Origin: an uncultured Armatimonadota bacterium | GTDB taxonomy: Bacteria > Armatimonadota > Fimbriimonadia > Fimbriimonadales > Fimbriimonadaceae | DNA length: 57,312 nt | NCBI GenBank assembly: GCA_903927025.1 | Contig: CAIYLG010000058.1 | Span: 1 to 57,312, forward strand | Direction: 5' to 3' | In this document: positions 25,159 through 32,973 of the stretch, one piece after another | Position numbering within the stretch: position 1 is the stretch's first letter | How the letters are laid out: the number at the start of each line of letters is the position of its first letter | Notes under the pieces: model-generated | Database searches by the model: none | Seen by the model: the letters and a program-made list of their open reading frames with translations, nothing else | What the model was told of the DNA's origin: nothing | Made by a program: the position numbers and the translations under genes

Positions 25159-26513
25159 TGCTTAGCAAGGTTCTTATCGCCAACAGAGGAGAGATTGCGT
25201 GCCGCGTCATCCGAGGATGCCGAGAATTGGGCATCAAAAGCGTGGCGATCTATTCCGAAGTCGACCGAGAGAGCCTGCACGTCAAAATCGCAGACGAAGC
25301 GATCTGTGTGGGCGCAGGGTCCAACACCGACTCGTATCTGAACCTCGCCAACGTCTTGATGGCCTGCCAGATATCGGGCGCGGAAGCGGTTCACCCCGGC
25401 TACGGATACTTCAGTGAGCGTGCCAACTTTGCCGTCGCTCTGGAGTCGCTCGGCATCAAGTTTGTTGGCCCTCCCACCGGCGCGATTGAGGCGATGGGAG
25501 ACAAGGCGAGCGCCAAAAAGGCGGCGATTGCCTGCGGCTGTCCCGTCGTTCCCGGCAGCGACGGCTCAGTTCCAAACGAAACCGAGGCACTTGCCGTTGC
25601 CGAGCAGATTGGCTACCCGATTCTGCTGAAGGCAGTTGCTGGTGGAGGCGGACGAGGAATTCGTCGCGTGGATGCCCCTGAGGAACTTTCGGCGCTCTGG
25701 AAGATGGCGCAGGCGGAGGCTCAGGCCAGTTTTGGCTCCGGCGAAATCCTGATCGAGAAATGCATCGTCGGCCCTCGCCACGTTGAGATTCAGGTCATTG
25801 GCGACTCCTTTGGCAACATGATCCACCTCGGAGAGCGCGAGTGTTCGATTCAGAACCTTCGCCACCAAAAGCTCCTCGAGGAGGCCCCCTACGCGGACCT
25901 TCCAAGCGAAGTTCGGCAGAAGATGGGTGAAGCGGCGGTGCGCGTCGCCAGCAGTGTGGGCTACCAGAACGCAGGAACGGTTGAGTTCCTTGTCGATGAG
26001 AACAACGATTTCTACTTCCTTGAGATGAACACGCGACTCCAGGTAGAGCACCCGGTGACGGAACAGGTCACTGGCGTGGATCTGGTTCACCTCATGCTTA
26101 AAATCACCAGCGGACTGCCGCTGCCGATGTCGCAGGAGGACGTGACGATCTCGGGCCACTCGATTGAGGCGCGGATTACGGCCCAGGATCCGGACAAAGA
26201 CTTTGCCCCCAGCACTGGCCTTATCACCGGCTGGCGGGCACCTGGCGGACGCAACGTTCGCATGGAGACTCACTGCTACGCTGGCTTCTCCGTAAGCCCG
26301 TTCTACGATCCGCTTTTGGCCAAGCTCATCGTGACCGGAAAAGATCGATATGACGCCGTCGTGAAGTTGCAGACCGCGCTACAGGAGTTTGAGATTTCCG
26401 GAATTGCTACCAATATCCCGTTCCTTCGACGCCTAGTGGCATCCGAAGGATATGTATCTGGCCAGTTCGATACCGGCTATGTCCCGCGCTTCCTCGCGGG
26501 AGAAGCAGAATGA
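25158..26513 (+). CDS. accC: Acetyl-CoA carboxylase, biotin carboxylase subunit
   Basis: A 451-residue ATP-grasp enzyme that carboxylates biotin on the carrier protein, the first half-reaction of fatty acid synthesis. It has the N-terminal LSKVLIANRGEIACRVIRGCRELGI, the ATP-binding GGGGRGIR, HVEIQVIGDSFGNMIHLGERECSIQ (LGERDCS type), the metal/bicarbonate site VEFLVDENNDFYFLEMNTRLQVEHPVTE, and a C-terminal RQTALQEFEISGIATNIPFL-like end. ATG 25158 overlaps the upstream stop; a TTG one codon earlier is less likely. It is coupled by ATGA to nusB. Confidence 0.96.
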   Translation: MLSKVLIANRGEIACRVIRGCRELGIKSVAIYSEVDRESLHVKIADEAICVGAGSNTDSYLNLANVLMACQISGAEAVHPGYGYFSERANFAVALESLGIKFVGPPTGAIEAMGDKASAKKAAIACGCPVVPGSDGSVPNETEALAVAEQIGYPILLKAVAGGGGRGIRRVDAPEELSALWKMAQAEAQASFGSGEILIEKCIVGPRHVEIQVIGDSFGNMIHLGERECSIQNLRHQKLLEEAPYADLPSEVRQKMGEAAVRVASSVGYQNAGTVEFLVDENNDFYFLEMNTRLQVEHPVTEQVTGVDLVHLMLKITSGLPLPMSQEDVTISGHSIEARITAQDPDKDFAPSTGLITGWRAPGGRNVRMETHCYAGFSVSPFYDPLLAKLIVTGKDRYDAVVKLQTALQEFEISGIATNIPFLRRLVASEGYVSGQFDTGYVPRFLAGEAE

Positions 26514-27079
26514 TCCTCAGCAAGCGGAAGGCTCGTGAGGCAGCAATGCGGGCACTGTACGAAATCGAAATCGGACACACCGATACCGAATCTGCGCTTG
26601 CCGTCGTCCTTGAGGAATCCAAACTGGTCCCCGAGCTTCGGGATTACACGACGATGCTGGTCAAGGGCATTCGAAGTCAGATCGCGGTGATTGACCACAA
26701 GCTTGCCTCCATCATCAAAGAGTACGACTACACTCGCATCGCGGCAGTGGACAGAAATGTCCTTCGCGTCGCCGCATACGAGCTTCTCGAAGTCCCCCAG
26801 ATCCCGCCTGCCGTCACCATCAACGAGGCGATCGAGATTGCCAAGCGGTACTCCACCGCCGAAAGCGGCCGATTTGTAAATGGAGTCCTCGGACGCCTCC
26901 TGGAAGACACCCCGAAGGCCAATTGGGATCCTGCAACTGCACCCGCAGAAGAGCACGAGATTCCAGAGGAGGAGCCAGAGATGGTGATCGAAGAGATCGT
27001 AGTCGAAGAGGGCTCCGAAGAAGCAAAAGTCGCAGCACGGTACGGTGGCTGGAAGATTCGGTCCGACAACGCCGAGTAG
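26510..27079 (+). CDS. nusB: Transcription antitermination factor NusB
   Basis: An RNA-binding helical protein that with NusE recognises boxA in rRNA leaders. SKRKAREAAMRALYEIEIG, DKLI-like helices, RIAAVDRNVLRVAAYELLEVPQIPPAVTINEAIEIAKRYSTAESGRFVNGVLGRL are typical. At 189 residues it is about 45 longer than usual; the added C-terminus is strongly acidic (PEEEPEMVIEEIVVEEGSEEAK) and ends in a basic patch. It overlaps accC by four bases. Two REP-like copies follow it. Confidence 0.94.
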   Translation: MILSKRKAREAAMRALYEIEIGHTDTESALAVVLEESKLVPELRDYTTMLVKGIRSQIAVIDHKLASIIKEYDYTRIAAVDRNVLRVAAYELLEVPQIPPAVTINEAIEIAKRYSTAESGRFVNGVLGRLLEDTPKANWDPATAPAEEHEIPEEEPEMVIEEIVVEEGSEEAKVAARYGGWKIRSDNAE

Positions 27080-27094
27080 GAGAAGCGTTTCCGG

Positions 27095-27154
27095 CAATCC
27101 CGAAGGGATTGTCTGATCCAGCGAAGGGTTAGACGCTCCGGCGGCTTACCCTGG
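27095..27154 (+). repeat. REP-like element, copy c
   Basis: CAATCCC-gaa-GGGATTG, then TGATCCAGCGAAGGGTTAGACGC-type spacer and CTCCGGCGGCTTACCCTGG. The first stem differs from copies a and e (AGCCC/GGGCT) by paired changes, so base pairing is conserved. Confidence 0.7.
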
Positions 27155-27177
27155 AATCGAGGGCGGAGTTGCTGCAA

Positions 27178-27239
27178 AATCCCGAAGGGATTGTTTATTA
27201 CAGCGAACGGTTGCACGCGCAGAGCGCGGGCTACCCTGG
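27178..27239 (+). repeat. REP-like element, copy d
   Basis: A second unit 24 bases after copy c in the same direction: AATCCC-gaa-GGGATT, ACAGCGAACGGTTGCA, then CGCGC-aga-GCGCG and CTACCCTGG. The second stem again shows compensatory differences from the other copies. Confidence 0.65.
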
Positions 27240-27342
27240 AACGAGAGCGGACAAGGCGCCGAAAGTCCGAGGGACGCAGTCCCCCCGCGAAGCGGCTATG
27301 TCCCAGATATCGCACGATTGAAAGGTAAATAAGAGGCAAGGT

Positions 27343-28197
27343 TTGAGTTCACAAATTCTGGATGGATTGGCACTTTCGAAGATCGTTCGCGAACAGCTCG
27401 CGATTCGGGTCGCGGCGCTCGCAGAGAAAGGGGTCATTCCGCGCCTCGACGTCCTCGTGGCCGCACAGGACCCGGCGAGCCTCTCCTACGTGCGCATGAA
27501 GCGCAACTGGGCGGCCAAGGCGGGCATGGCGGGCGATAGCTACGAGATCAACGAAAACACCAGCCAACAGGAGCTGATCGACAAGATCGGCGAACTGAAC
27601 AGCAACCCGCTCGTCCACGGCATCCTGCTTCAGCACCCGCTCCCCAAGCACCTTGACGAAAACGAGGCGCTCATGGCGCTTGGCGCAGAGAAAGACGTCG
27701 ATGGAATCACCCCCCAGTCGCTCGGCCGTCTGGTGGCGGACCTTCCCGGTTTCCGATGCGCTACCCCCTTGGGCATGATGAAGCTGCTGGAGCACCACGG
27801 CATCAACATTCAGGGCAAGCGCGCGGTCGTGATTGGCCGAAGCGTCATCGTCGGCAAACCTGCCGCCTTGATGCTCCTCCAGAAACATGCAACTGTCACC
27901 ATCGCCCACTCGCGAACCGAGAACCTTGCCGACCTGTGCCGTGAGGCTGATGTCCTGGTCGCCGCAGTCGGACGCGCCGAAATGGTGAAAGGCGACTGGA
28001 TCAAGCCTGGCGCGATTGTGATCGATGCCGGCTACAACAAGATTGAGGGTCGCAAGGGCGACGTCGGCGACGTTGAGTTCGCCACGGCCAGCGAGGTTGC
28101 CGGCTGGATCACGCCCGTACCTGGCGGAGTAGGACCGATGACGGTGGCAAGCCTCTTAAGCAATGCTGTCGATTCTGCAGAAGCTACGCTCGCGTAG
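27343..28197 (+). CDS. folD: Bifunctional methylene-THF dehydrogenase / methenyl-THF cyclohydrolase
   Basis: A 284-residue one-carbon enzyme that interconverts 5,10-methylene- and 10-formyl-tetrahydrofolate using NADP. Family blocks: LVAAQDPASLSYVRMKRNWAAKAGM (catalytic YxxxK), HGILLQHPLPKHLDE, DVDGITPQSLGRL, ATPLGMMKLLEHHGI, KRAVVIGRSVIVGKPAALMLLQKHATVTIAHSRT and the C-terminal TPVPGGVGPMTVASLL. The start is TTG 27343 with AGAGG seven bases upstream. The next gene begins inside its last codons. Confidence 0.96.
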   Translation: MSSQILDGLALSKIVREQLAIRVAALAEKGVIPRLDVLVAAQDPASLSYVRMKRNWAAKAGMAGDSYEINENTSQQELIDKIGELNSNPLVHGILLQHPLPKHLDENEALMALGAEKDVDGITPQSLGRLVADLPGFRCATPLGMMKLLEHHGINIQGKRAVVIGRSVIVGKPAALMLLQKHATVTIAHSRTENLADLCREADVLVAAVGRAEMVKGDWIKPGAIVIDAGYNKIEGRKGDVGDVEFATASEVAGWITPVPGGVGPMTVASLLSNAVDSAEATLA

Positions 28198-29038
28198 GGT
28201 GATCACTTACATAATCGGTGGCCTTGTGCTGTACGCCTTTGTGTGCGTGTTCCTCGCCCGATCCTACGTCCATCCGATGCGAAATCGGTCGGGAGTTCCA
28301 CCGAAGTGGGTCTCAGAAGTCTTCGTCAACAGCTCGTCCGGACCTGTCCCAAGTTGGGCAACGACTCGGTTGGCATCCGGTCATGGTAAACCGGTGGTAT
28401 TCGTACTTGCCCATGGATATGGGGGCAACCGATTAGCGTGGGGCGCGATGATGGCCGACCTCTCCGACCTTGGCTTTGAGGCCGTTGCCCCGTCCATGCC
28501 TGGGCAGGATGACAGTCCGGATTCTTCCGTTGGCTTTGGAGTCAAAGAGGCGCAATGCGTGCTGGATACGGTGCAGTGGGTTCGATCTCATTACAAATCT
28601 CCTCCAAAGGTTGTGCTCCTAGGTGTTTCAATGGGCGGAGCCGCCACATGGCTTGCAAGCGAGAAAGACCCCAGCGTTGATGCGGTGGTCACCGAAGGTG
28701 CCTTCAGCCGATTTGACGAAGTCATGTCCCACTGGCTGAACAGCAAGCTTCCTGGCTCCAGTTTCTATCTCCGCCCGATGATCTGGCTCGCCTCCGCTGA
28801 CGCCAAGGTGAACCCTGCTACCATCCTCCCGGTCCGCGCCGCCGAAAAGTGGCACAAGCCCTGCCTTGTGATTCAGGCCGGTGACGACACCCTTATTCCC
28901 CTGCACCAGGCCCAGGAACTGGCGACAGCGAGCAAAGCACCTTTGTGGATCGTCGGAGGCGCGGAACACGCGAACTGCTACAACACGGCGAGAGACGAAT
29001 ATCTTAACCGGCTGGTCCTATTGACGAAGAAGCTGTAG
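28163..29038 (+). CDS. Membrane-anchored alpha/beta hydrolase
   Basis: 291 residues: a basic N-terminus (LQKLRSRR), one anchor helix (ITYIIGGLVLYAFVCVFLA) and an alpha/beta-hydrolase fold outside. LAHGYGGNRLAWG forms the oxyanion region; the triad is Ser in GVSMGGAAT, Asp in QAGDDTLIP and His in GAEHANCY. This is the FrsA/YqiA-like or BAAT-like hydrolase group, substrate unknown. The ATG start overlaps folD by 35 bases; GTG 28199 just after the folD stop is an alternative that shortens the basic leader. It converges with the DsbA-like gene. Confidence 0.85.
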   Translation: MLSILQKLRSRRVITYIIGGLVLYAFVCVFLARSYVHPMRNRSGVPPKWVSEVFVNSSSGPVPSWATTRLASGHGKPVVFVLAHGYGGNRLAWGAMMADLSDLGFEAVAPSMPGQDDSPDSSVGFGVKEAQCVLDTVQWVRSHYKSPPKVVLLGVSMGGAATWLASEKDPSVDAVVTEGAFSRFDEVMSHWLNSKLPGSSFYLRPMIWLASADAKVNPATILPVRAAEKWHKPCLVIQAGDDTLIPLHQAQELATASKAPLWIVGGAEHANCYNTARDEYLNRLVLLTKKL

Positions 29039-29042
29039 CAGG

Positions 29043-29675
29043 TTAACCAGCATTCTGGTCAATCATCCACTGAATCTGGTCGAGGCTTGCGGGACCGTAG
29101 ACTTGTGCCTTCTGGCCGACTGTCGCGAGGACGTAAAATGACGGGGTGGCATTCACCTTAAACTCTTTAGCGACAGACTGATCCAAAGTAACGTTAAGCG
29201 CTGCCGCGTCAAGGTCCTGTTTGGCGAGCTTATGCTCTTTGCTGATCTTGTCTAAAAGGTCGGTTGTGATTTTGGAATCGTAGGAATAGAGCTGGTCATG
29301 TACCTTCCAATAGTCATAGCGGCATGCCATGGCAATGGAAGCGGCTTTCTTTGCGAGTGGATGCTTCTCCAAGGGGAAGTTGCGGAAGACAAATGCGAGC
29401 GAATCCTTATTCTTATTAAGAAGGTCAACCACTTTGGGGGCATTCTGCGCACATGGAGGGCATTGATAGTCGCCAAACTCGACGAGCACGTACTTGGGCA
29501 TTCCAGCGCCTCGCAGCGGCATGATTGAGCTCATGACCATTTTGGGATCAACCGAGACACTCGGGGGCATATTCTCAGCGAAGACCTTCTTGGTATAGAG
29601 TTGCCAGCACACTCCTAAGCTAATGCAGGCGACGACGCAAAGAATAAAAGCCTTGGACTGCATAAGTGCCTTCAA
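29043..29675 (-). CDS. DsbA-like thioredoxin-fold oxidoreductase, exported
   Basis: A 210-residue protein with an N-terminal signal-anchor (AFILCVVACISLGVCW) and a DsbA/BdbD-type thioredoxin domain. The active site is CPPC at residues 72-75 (GDYQCPPCAQNAP) and the cis-proline loop is NATPSFYV; FRNFPLEKHPLAKKAA between them is typical. Such proteins make or isomerise disulfides outside the cytoplasm. TTG 29675 is chosen: AGGAG stands seven bases upstream and the codon overlaps the pseudopilin stop (TTGA). It is the last gene of the Cys-rich cassette, so the likely client is the 12-cysteine product encoded upstream (inference). Confidence 0.85.
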   Translation of the reverse strand: MKALMQSKAFILCVVACISLGVCWQLYTKKVFAENMPPSVSVDPKMVMSSIMPLRGAGMPKYVLVEFGDYQCPPCAQNAPKVVDLLNKNKDSLAFVFRNFPLEKHPLAKKAASIAMACRYDYWKVHDQLYSYDSKITTDLLDKISKEHKLAKQDLDAAALNVTLDQSVAKEFKVNATPSFYVLATVGQKAQVYGPASLDQIQWMIDQNAG

Positions 29676-30331
29676 TACCAATCTCCTGAAGTTGTCGGCA
29701 CGAAGTTAGTGCCCCATAAATTCTTCGTGTCCAGCTGAGCGTGTGTGTCCGCGAATAGCAGATTCCGATCTCCCGGCATTGAAGCTGTTGCGGGCCCATG
29801 CACGGCTGCGTAGTCACAAAACAGAATGGCGTCCGACGAGCCGAGTTGCTCATGACCGGTGAGCAAAACTGCCGTTACGTCATCGAAATCGAAGCTCGAC
29901 CCGAAAGTCTCGAAATAGGTCGGCTTCCACTGCAGGTTGGCTGGAAGAGCCGTGTTCTCAGCGAGAAAGATGGGCTCGACCTTATCCATGGCGCATTTCC
30001 ATACCCCGGCAGTGACCTTGTAGGGAAGCAGGACGGTCTCTATGGTCTGGAGCTTCACGGCCTCCCGGAAGAGGGTGCCTCTTTGGCTCTCTGGAGTCGC
30101 CTGTGCAGTGAACTTGGTCCGGGCAGATACTGCATAAGGAAGCCTATCTTCCCAATCTGCGCGATAGAGGGAGCTTGCCACGCCTACTTGGCGGAGTTGC
30201 TGGATGCATGAACTGCTGTGACCAGACGACTTTGCACTGGCAAAAACAGGAAACAGCAGCGCGGCAAGAATTGCCAGAATTGAAATCACTACCAAAAGCT
30301 CAATGACTGTAAAGGCAGATCTATTTTTCAT
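29672..30331 (-). CDS. Pseudopilin of Cys-rich cassette, copy A
   Basis: 219 residues. The class III signal NRSAFTVIELLVVISILAI with Glu at +5 is followed by PVFASAKSS and a DUF1559-like body. It aligns throughout with the copy-B pseudopilin at 31741, with conserved SCIQQLRQ, LPYAV...TKF, VEPxFLAEN, LQWKxTYFET, DAILFCDY, AVHGP and NLLFADxHAxLDTxNxWGT. Three cysteines (CIQQ, WKCAMD, FCDY) are shared by both copies. The start is ATG 30331, eight bases after the membrane-protein gene; its stop overlaps the DsbA-like start. It probably belongs to an export or surface-display machine for the small Cys-rich protein, but this is inference. Confidence 0.88.
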   Translation of the reverse strand: MKNRSAFTVIELLVVISILAILAALLFPVFASAKSSGHSSSCIQQLRQVGVASSLYRADWEDRLPYAVSARTKFTAQATPESQRGTLFREAVKLQTIETVLLPYKVTAGVWKCAMDKVEPIFLAENTALPANLQWKPTYFETFGSSFDFDDVTAVLLTGHEQLGSSDAILFCDYAAVHGPATASMPGDRNLLFADTHAQLDTKNLWGTNFVPTTSGDWY

Positions 30332-30338
30332 GATGCGT

Positions 30339-30890
30339 CTACTTCTTTGGTGCGGGCGGTTCGGTGAGCTTTAACCCGTTGACATCAAAGGACTGATAGC
30401 TTTGCCTAATGGCCGCATCTGAACTCTTTAGTCCCTGCTCATTGTACGTTTTCCAGCTCTCGTCGCCTAGTCCCTTCAGAAGTCTGATAGGAACGTGCCA
30501 ATCGCTTATAGAATTGGACTTTATAAAGTCCTTGGCGAGTTCGGTAGATTCAGCCTTGTGCGGATTATTCATGCGGAGGAAAGCCAAGGTCTGCATCGAC
30601 AGGATCTTGGCCCATTTCCCCCCCGACTTGTACGCCTCCATTGTCGTCTGCCAATCCGCCTCGCTCATGGCTCGCGTCTTCTCGGCCAACTCATCGATCC
30701 GCTGAGACTCTTCCATTAGGTGTCGGTTTAACCCGAACGCCTTTTCAACTTGCCTTCTCTGCAATTCTTCTCGACTGGGTATGGACTCAGCCAACAGAAT
30801 CGCGAGGGCAAGTGGAACCCCCATCCCTGCCAAAAGATATTTCAGCCATTGGAAACGCTGGACGAAATTAGAAGTCGTACGCATCGTCAT
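30339..30890 (-). CDS. Single-pass membrane protein of Cys-rich cassette, copy A
   Basis: 183 residues: a short polar N-terminus, one helix (WLKYLLAGMGVPLALAILLAES, about residues 15-36), then a helical extracytoplasmic part. Shared with copy B at 32397: PSREExQxRQVEKAF, a central LQTLAFLRxNNPH block, AKDFI, DWHxxIxLL, and GLxSSDxxIRQSY. No family is recognised. AAGGAAGGA precedes ATG 30890 by eight bases. The conserved helical region could be an adaptor between the small protein and the pseudopilin; that is a guess from gene order. Confidence 0.8.
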   Translation of the reverse strand: MTMRTTSNFVQRFQWLKYLLAGMGVPLALAILLAESIPSREELQRRQVEKAFGLNRHLMEESQRIDELAEKTRAMSEADWQTTMEAYKSGGKWAKILSMQTLAFLRMNNPHKAESTELAKDFIKSNSISDWHVPIRLLKGLGDESWKTYNEQGLKSSDAAIRQSYQSFDVNGLKLTEPPAPKK

Positions 30891-30905
30891 GCTGTTATTC
30901 CTTCC

Positions 30906-31166
30906 TTAGCAGGTACCAGCAGCTGCGCAACAGGCATCTGAACAGTTGATCAGGGCGCATGGCATAGGTGGGGTCGACTGGCTGTACCCAGCAGTACAGC
31001 CAGTCATACAACAAGCATAGGTATGACAGGCATTGCAGTTGACACCGACTACATTACAGCAGGTCTGATAACTACCGGGCTTGATTACAGGAAGGGCGAA
31101 TACCATCGCCGGAAGGCTGAGCAAGGCACCCATAAGGCACCAGAAATACTTGTCTTTTCGCTTCAT
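30906..31166 (-). CDS. Secreted 12-cysteine mini-protein precursor, copy A
   Basis: 86 residues. The start at ATG 31166 has GGAGG five bases upstream. A Sec signal peptide (residues 1-24: basic MKRKDK, hydrophobic core, VFA end) is followed by a 62-residue mature part beginning LPVIKPGSYQ with 12 cysteines in the pattern CC-x6-C-x2-C-x4-CC-x3-C-x12-C-x4-C-x3-CC-x5-C, ending at a C-terminal Cys. Copy B has the same length and all 12 cysteines in register, and 45 of 62 mature residues identical by eye. An even cysteine number and a neighbouring CPPC oxidoreductase suggest up to six disulfides. No known bacteriocin, toxin or cofactor-protein family is recognised. Confidence 0.85.
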   Translation of the reverse strand: MKRKDKYFWCLMGALLSLPAMVFALPVIKPGSYQTCCNVVGVNCNACHTYACCMTGCTAGYSQSTPPMPCALINCSDACCAAAGTC

Positions 31167-31181
31167 AACGTCCTCCAAATG

Positions 31182-31197
31182 GGCCCATCATTGGGCC
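31182..31197. promoter_or_regulatory. Perfect hairpin in the leader of the copy A mini-protein gene
   Basis: GGCCCA-tcat-TGGGCC lies just upstream of the GGAGG ribosome site of the gene starting at 31166. In the mRNA it would form a 6-bp GC-rich stem about ten bases before the Shine-Dalgarno, a position suited to translational control or mRNA stabilisation. Confidence 0.4.
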
Positions 31198-31740
31198 TGC
31201 GCAAATCTTAAGACTTGAGTCCTAGCAGTATCCGGAATATCAATCTTATTGCTAATTTTAGCGCATTATCGAATCATATGGCATATATATAACAGCATCA
31301 GAGAAGGTGCTGCTCCTGTCTTTATACGTTAGAAGTATCTAACCTTGTGTGGCTAAAGTGCCGACGCACCGGATGCTTGATGCACAAGAGGTGTGAACTG
31401 GGACTTTGAACACCTCGTGGTCAGGTGCCCCATGTGACAAGCACTACCCTTGGAACGAGACTCGCGTTACGCTCAGCCCTGTAACCACGCTGGGTATCCA
31501 GCTGCTCGCTTACAGGAACCCCTGCGGGCGATGGTCAACGAGGAGATTCTCTCACGTCCATGACAAACACCGCCCTCACAGGGTCCTTGAGTCAGCTTAA
31601 GTTGCCTTTCAAGTTGCGCGACATGGCACAGATAACCGGTTGTGCGGCTACATACTTCTCAGCGCTTCGATATGAGCCCCGATGACGAAGTTGTGGAGAT
31701 CGTGTTTGTTGCCGCTGTACTGCCGAGCACCCGGCAAAGC
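31198..31740. other. Spacer between the two cassette copies
   Basis: About 540 bases with no convincing gene. The part next to copy A (31210-31310) is AT-rich and includes GCATATATATAACAG, a plausible promoter region, though no clear -35/-10 pair was found. The rest shows no recognisable domain in any frame; there is no second dsbA-like gene or obvious remnant of one after copy B. Confidence 0.45.
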
Positions 31741-32400
31741 TCAGTGCCAAAGGCCAGAAATAGGTGGAAGAAAGCGCGTTCCCCACATGTTATGCGTATC
31801 CAGCTTCGCGTGAAAGTCGGCAAATAGCAGATTGCGCTCTCCACCACCTTCAGCCTGAATTGGACCGTGAACCGCCGGATAGTCGCAAAATAAAATTGCA
31901 TCCGCATGCGGTGATGCAATTTGTCCTCCGTTCAAGACGGCGCTGACATCATCATAGTCATAACTGGCCCCAATCGTTTCGAAATAGGTGGTCTTCCACT
32001 GCAGCACGGGAGGGAGGACATAGTTCTCCGCCAAGAACAGAGGTTCGACTCTGTCCAACGAACAGCGCCACAAAGGCTTAGGCGCACTGTACGGAGCCAG
32101 AACCGTTACAATTGACGGCAGATTAATCGCCGCCTGGAATAGGGGGCCACGTTCCTGTGTCGGAGTAAAGGTGGCAACAAACTTCGTATTGGGAGCCACG
32201 GCGTAGGGTATCCGGTCATCTGCGTCAGCCGAGTACATCTCTGATGCAATTCCAATTTGCCTAAGTTGCTGGATGCATGAAGTTCCATAGGCAGCTCCCT
32301 TCGCCTGAGCCACGACAGGAAACATGAGTGCTGAGAGTACACAAAGGATCGAGATAACGACCAATAGTTCAACCAGGGTAAACCCCTGCTGAAGCCTCAC
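31741..32400 (-). CDS. Pseudopilin of Cys-rich cassette, copy B
   Basis: 219 residues, the same length as copy A at 29672. Its N-terminus is QQGFTLVELLVVISILCVLSALMFPVVAQAK, a canonical G-FTLVE prepilin peptidase site. The body shares the SCIQQLRQ, VEPLFLAEN, LQWKTTYFET, DAILFCDY, AVHGP and NLLFADFHAKLDT blocks with copy A and ends in Trp-His where copy A ends in Trp-Tyr. It overlaps the membrane-protein gene by four bases (ATGA). No oxidoreductase gene follows this copy. Confidence 0.88.
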   Translation of the reverse strand: MRLQQGFTLVELLVVISILCVLSALMFPVVAQAKGAAYGTSCIQQLRQIGIASEMYSADADDRIPYAVAPNTKFVATFTPTQERGPLFQAAINLPSIVTVLAPYSAPKPLWRCSLDRVEPLFLAENYVLPPVLQWKTTYFETIGASYDYDDVSAVLNGGQIASPHADAILFCDYPAVHGPIQAEGGGERNLLFADFHAKLDTHNMWGTRFLPPISGLWH

Positions 32401-32972
32401 TTGGTCTCAGTCCCCGCCTGCACTGAAGCTTGCGGCAACTTCAGAACATTGGATGAATAGAACATGTAGCTCTGCCTAATGACCGGATCTGAACTACTCA
32501 ATCCTTGATTGTTATAGCTAGACCACGAAGGATCGTTGAGTCGATTGAGCAGCGTAATCGCTGGATGCCAGTCGGCAATCCCGTTGTGGTCAATAAAGTC
32601 CTTCGCCATGGCGATCGACTCTTTGGGATGAGGGTTGTTCTGACGTAAAAAAGCCAAGGTCTGTAAGCACATTTCCTTGGCAAATTTGTTCCCTTCGTTG
32701 TAGGCCTGAAGATTGGTCTTCCAGTCCGACTCTGTAATCGAGTGGCGCTTCTCGGCGAGCTCACAGATTCGCGTTTCTGCGCTCATGCTGTTTTGCGAGA
32801 GGCTAAATGCCTTCTCAACCTGGCGATGCTGGACCTCTTCTCTGCTCGGGCTCGCAGTCGACACAAAGATGAGCAGAGACAAGGGAATACCCATGCCCGC
32901 AAGGACATACTTGGGCCACGTTCGAGCAGGAGATTCGGGCGCGTCGGAGCGGCCCCTTACCGATGTCGCCAC
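32397..32972 (-). CDS. Single-pass membrane protein of Cys-rich cassette, copy B
   Basis: 191 residues and clearly homologous to copy A at 30339: one N-terminal helix (WPKYVLAGMGIPLSLLIFVST), then PSREEVQHRQVEKAF, LAEKRHSITESDWKTN, LQTLAFLRQNNPH, AMAKDFI, and GLSSSDPVIRQSY. It contains two cysteines (RICELAE, EMCLQ) that copy A lacks. The GTG start lies one base after the stop of the Cys-rich gene and its stop overlaps the pseudopilin start, so the three are cotranslated. Confidence 0.8.
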   Translation of the reverse strand: MATSVRGRSDAPESPARTWPKYVLAGMGIPLSLLIFVSTASPSREEVQHRQVEKAFSLSQNSMSAETRICELAEKRHSITESDWKTNLQAYNEGNKFAKEMCLQTLAFLRQNNPHPKESIAMAKDFIDHNGIADWHPAITLLNRLNDPSWSSYNNQGLSSSDPVIRQSYMFYSSNVLKLPQASVQAGTETK

Positions 32973-32973
32973 G

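Noticed and set aside
30906-31166. c-type heme site (CNACH) in Cys-rich copy A
   Set aside because: Copy B has CTACK at the same place although all 12 cysteines are conserved, so heme attachment is not a shared property.
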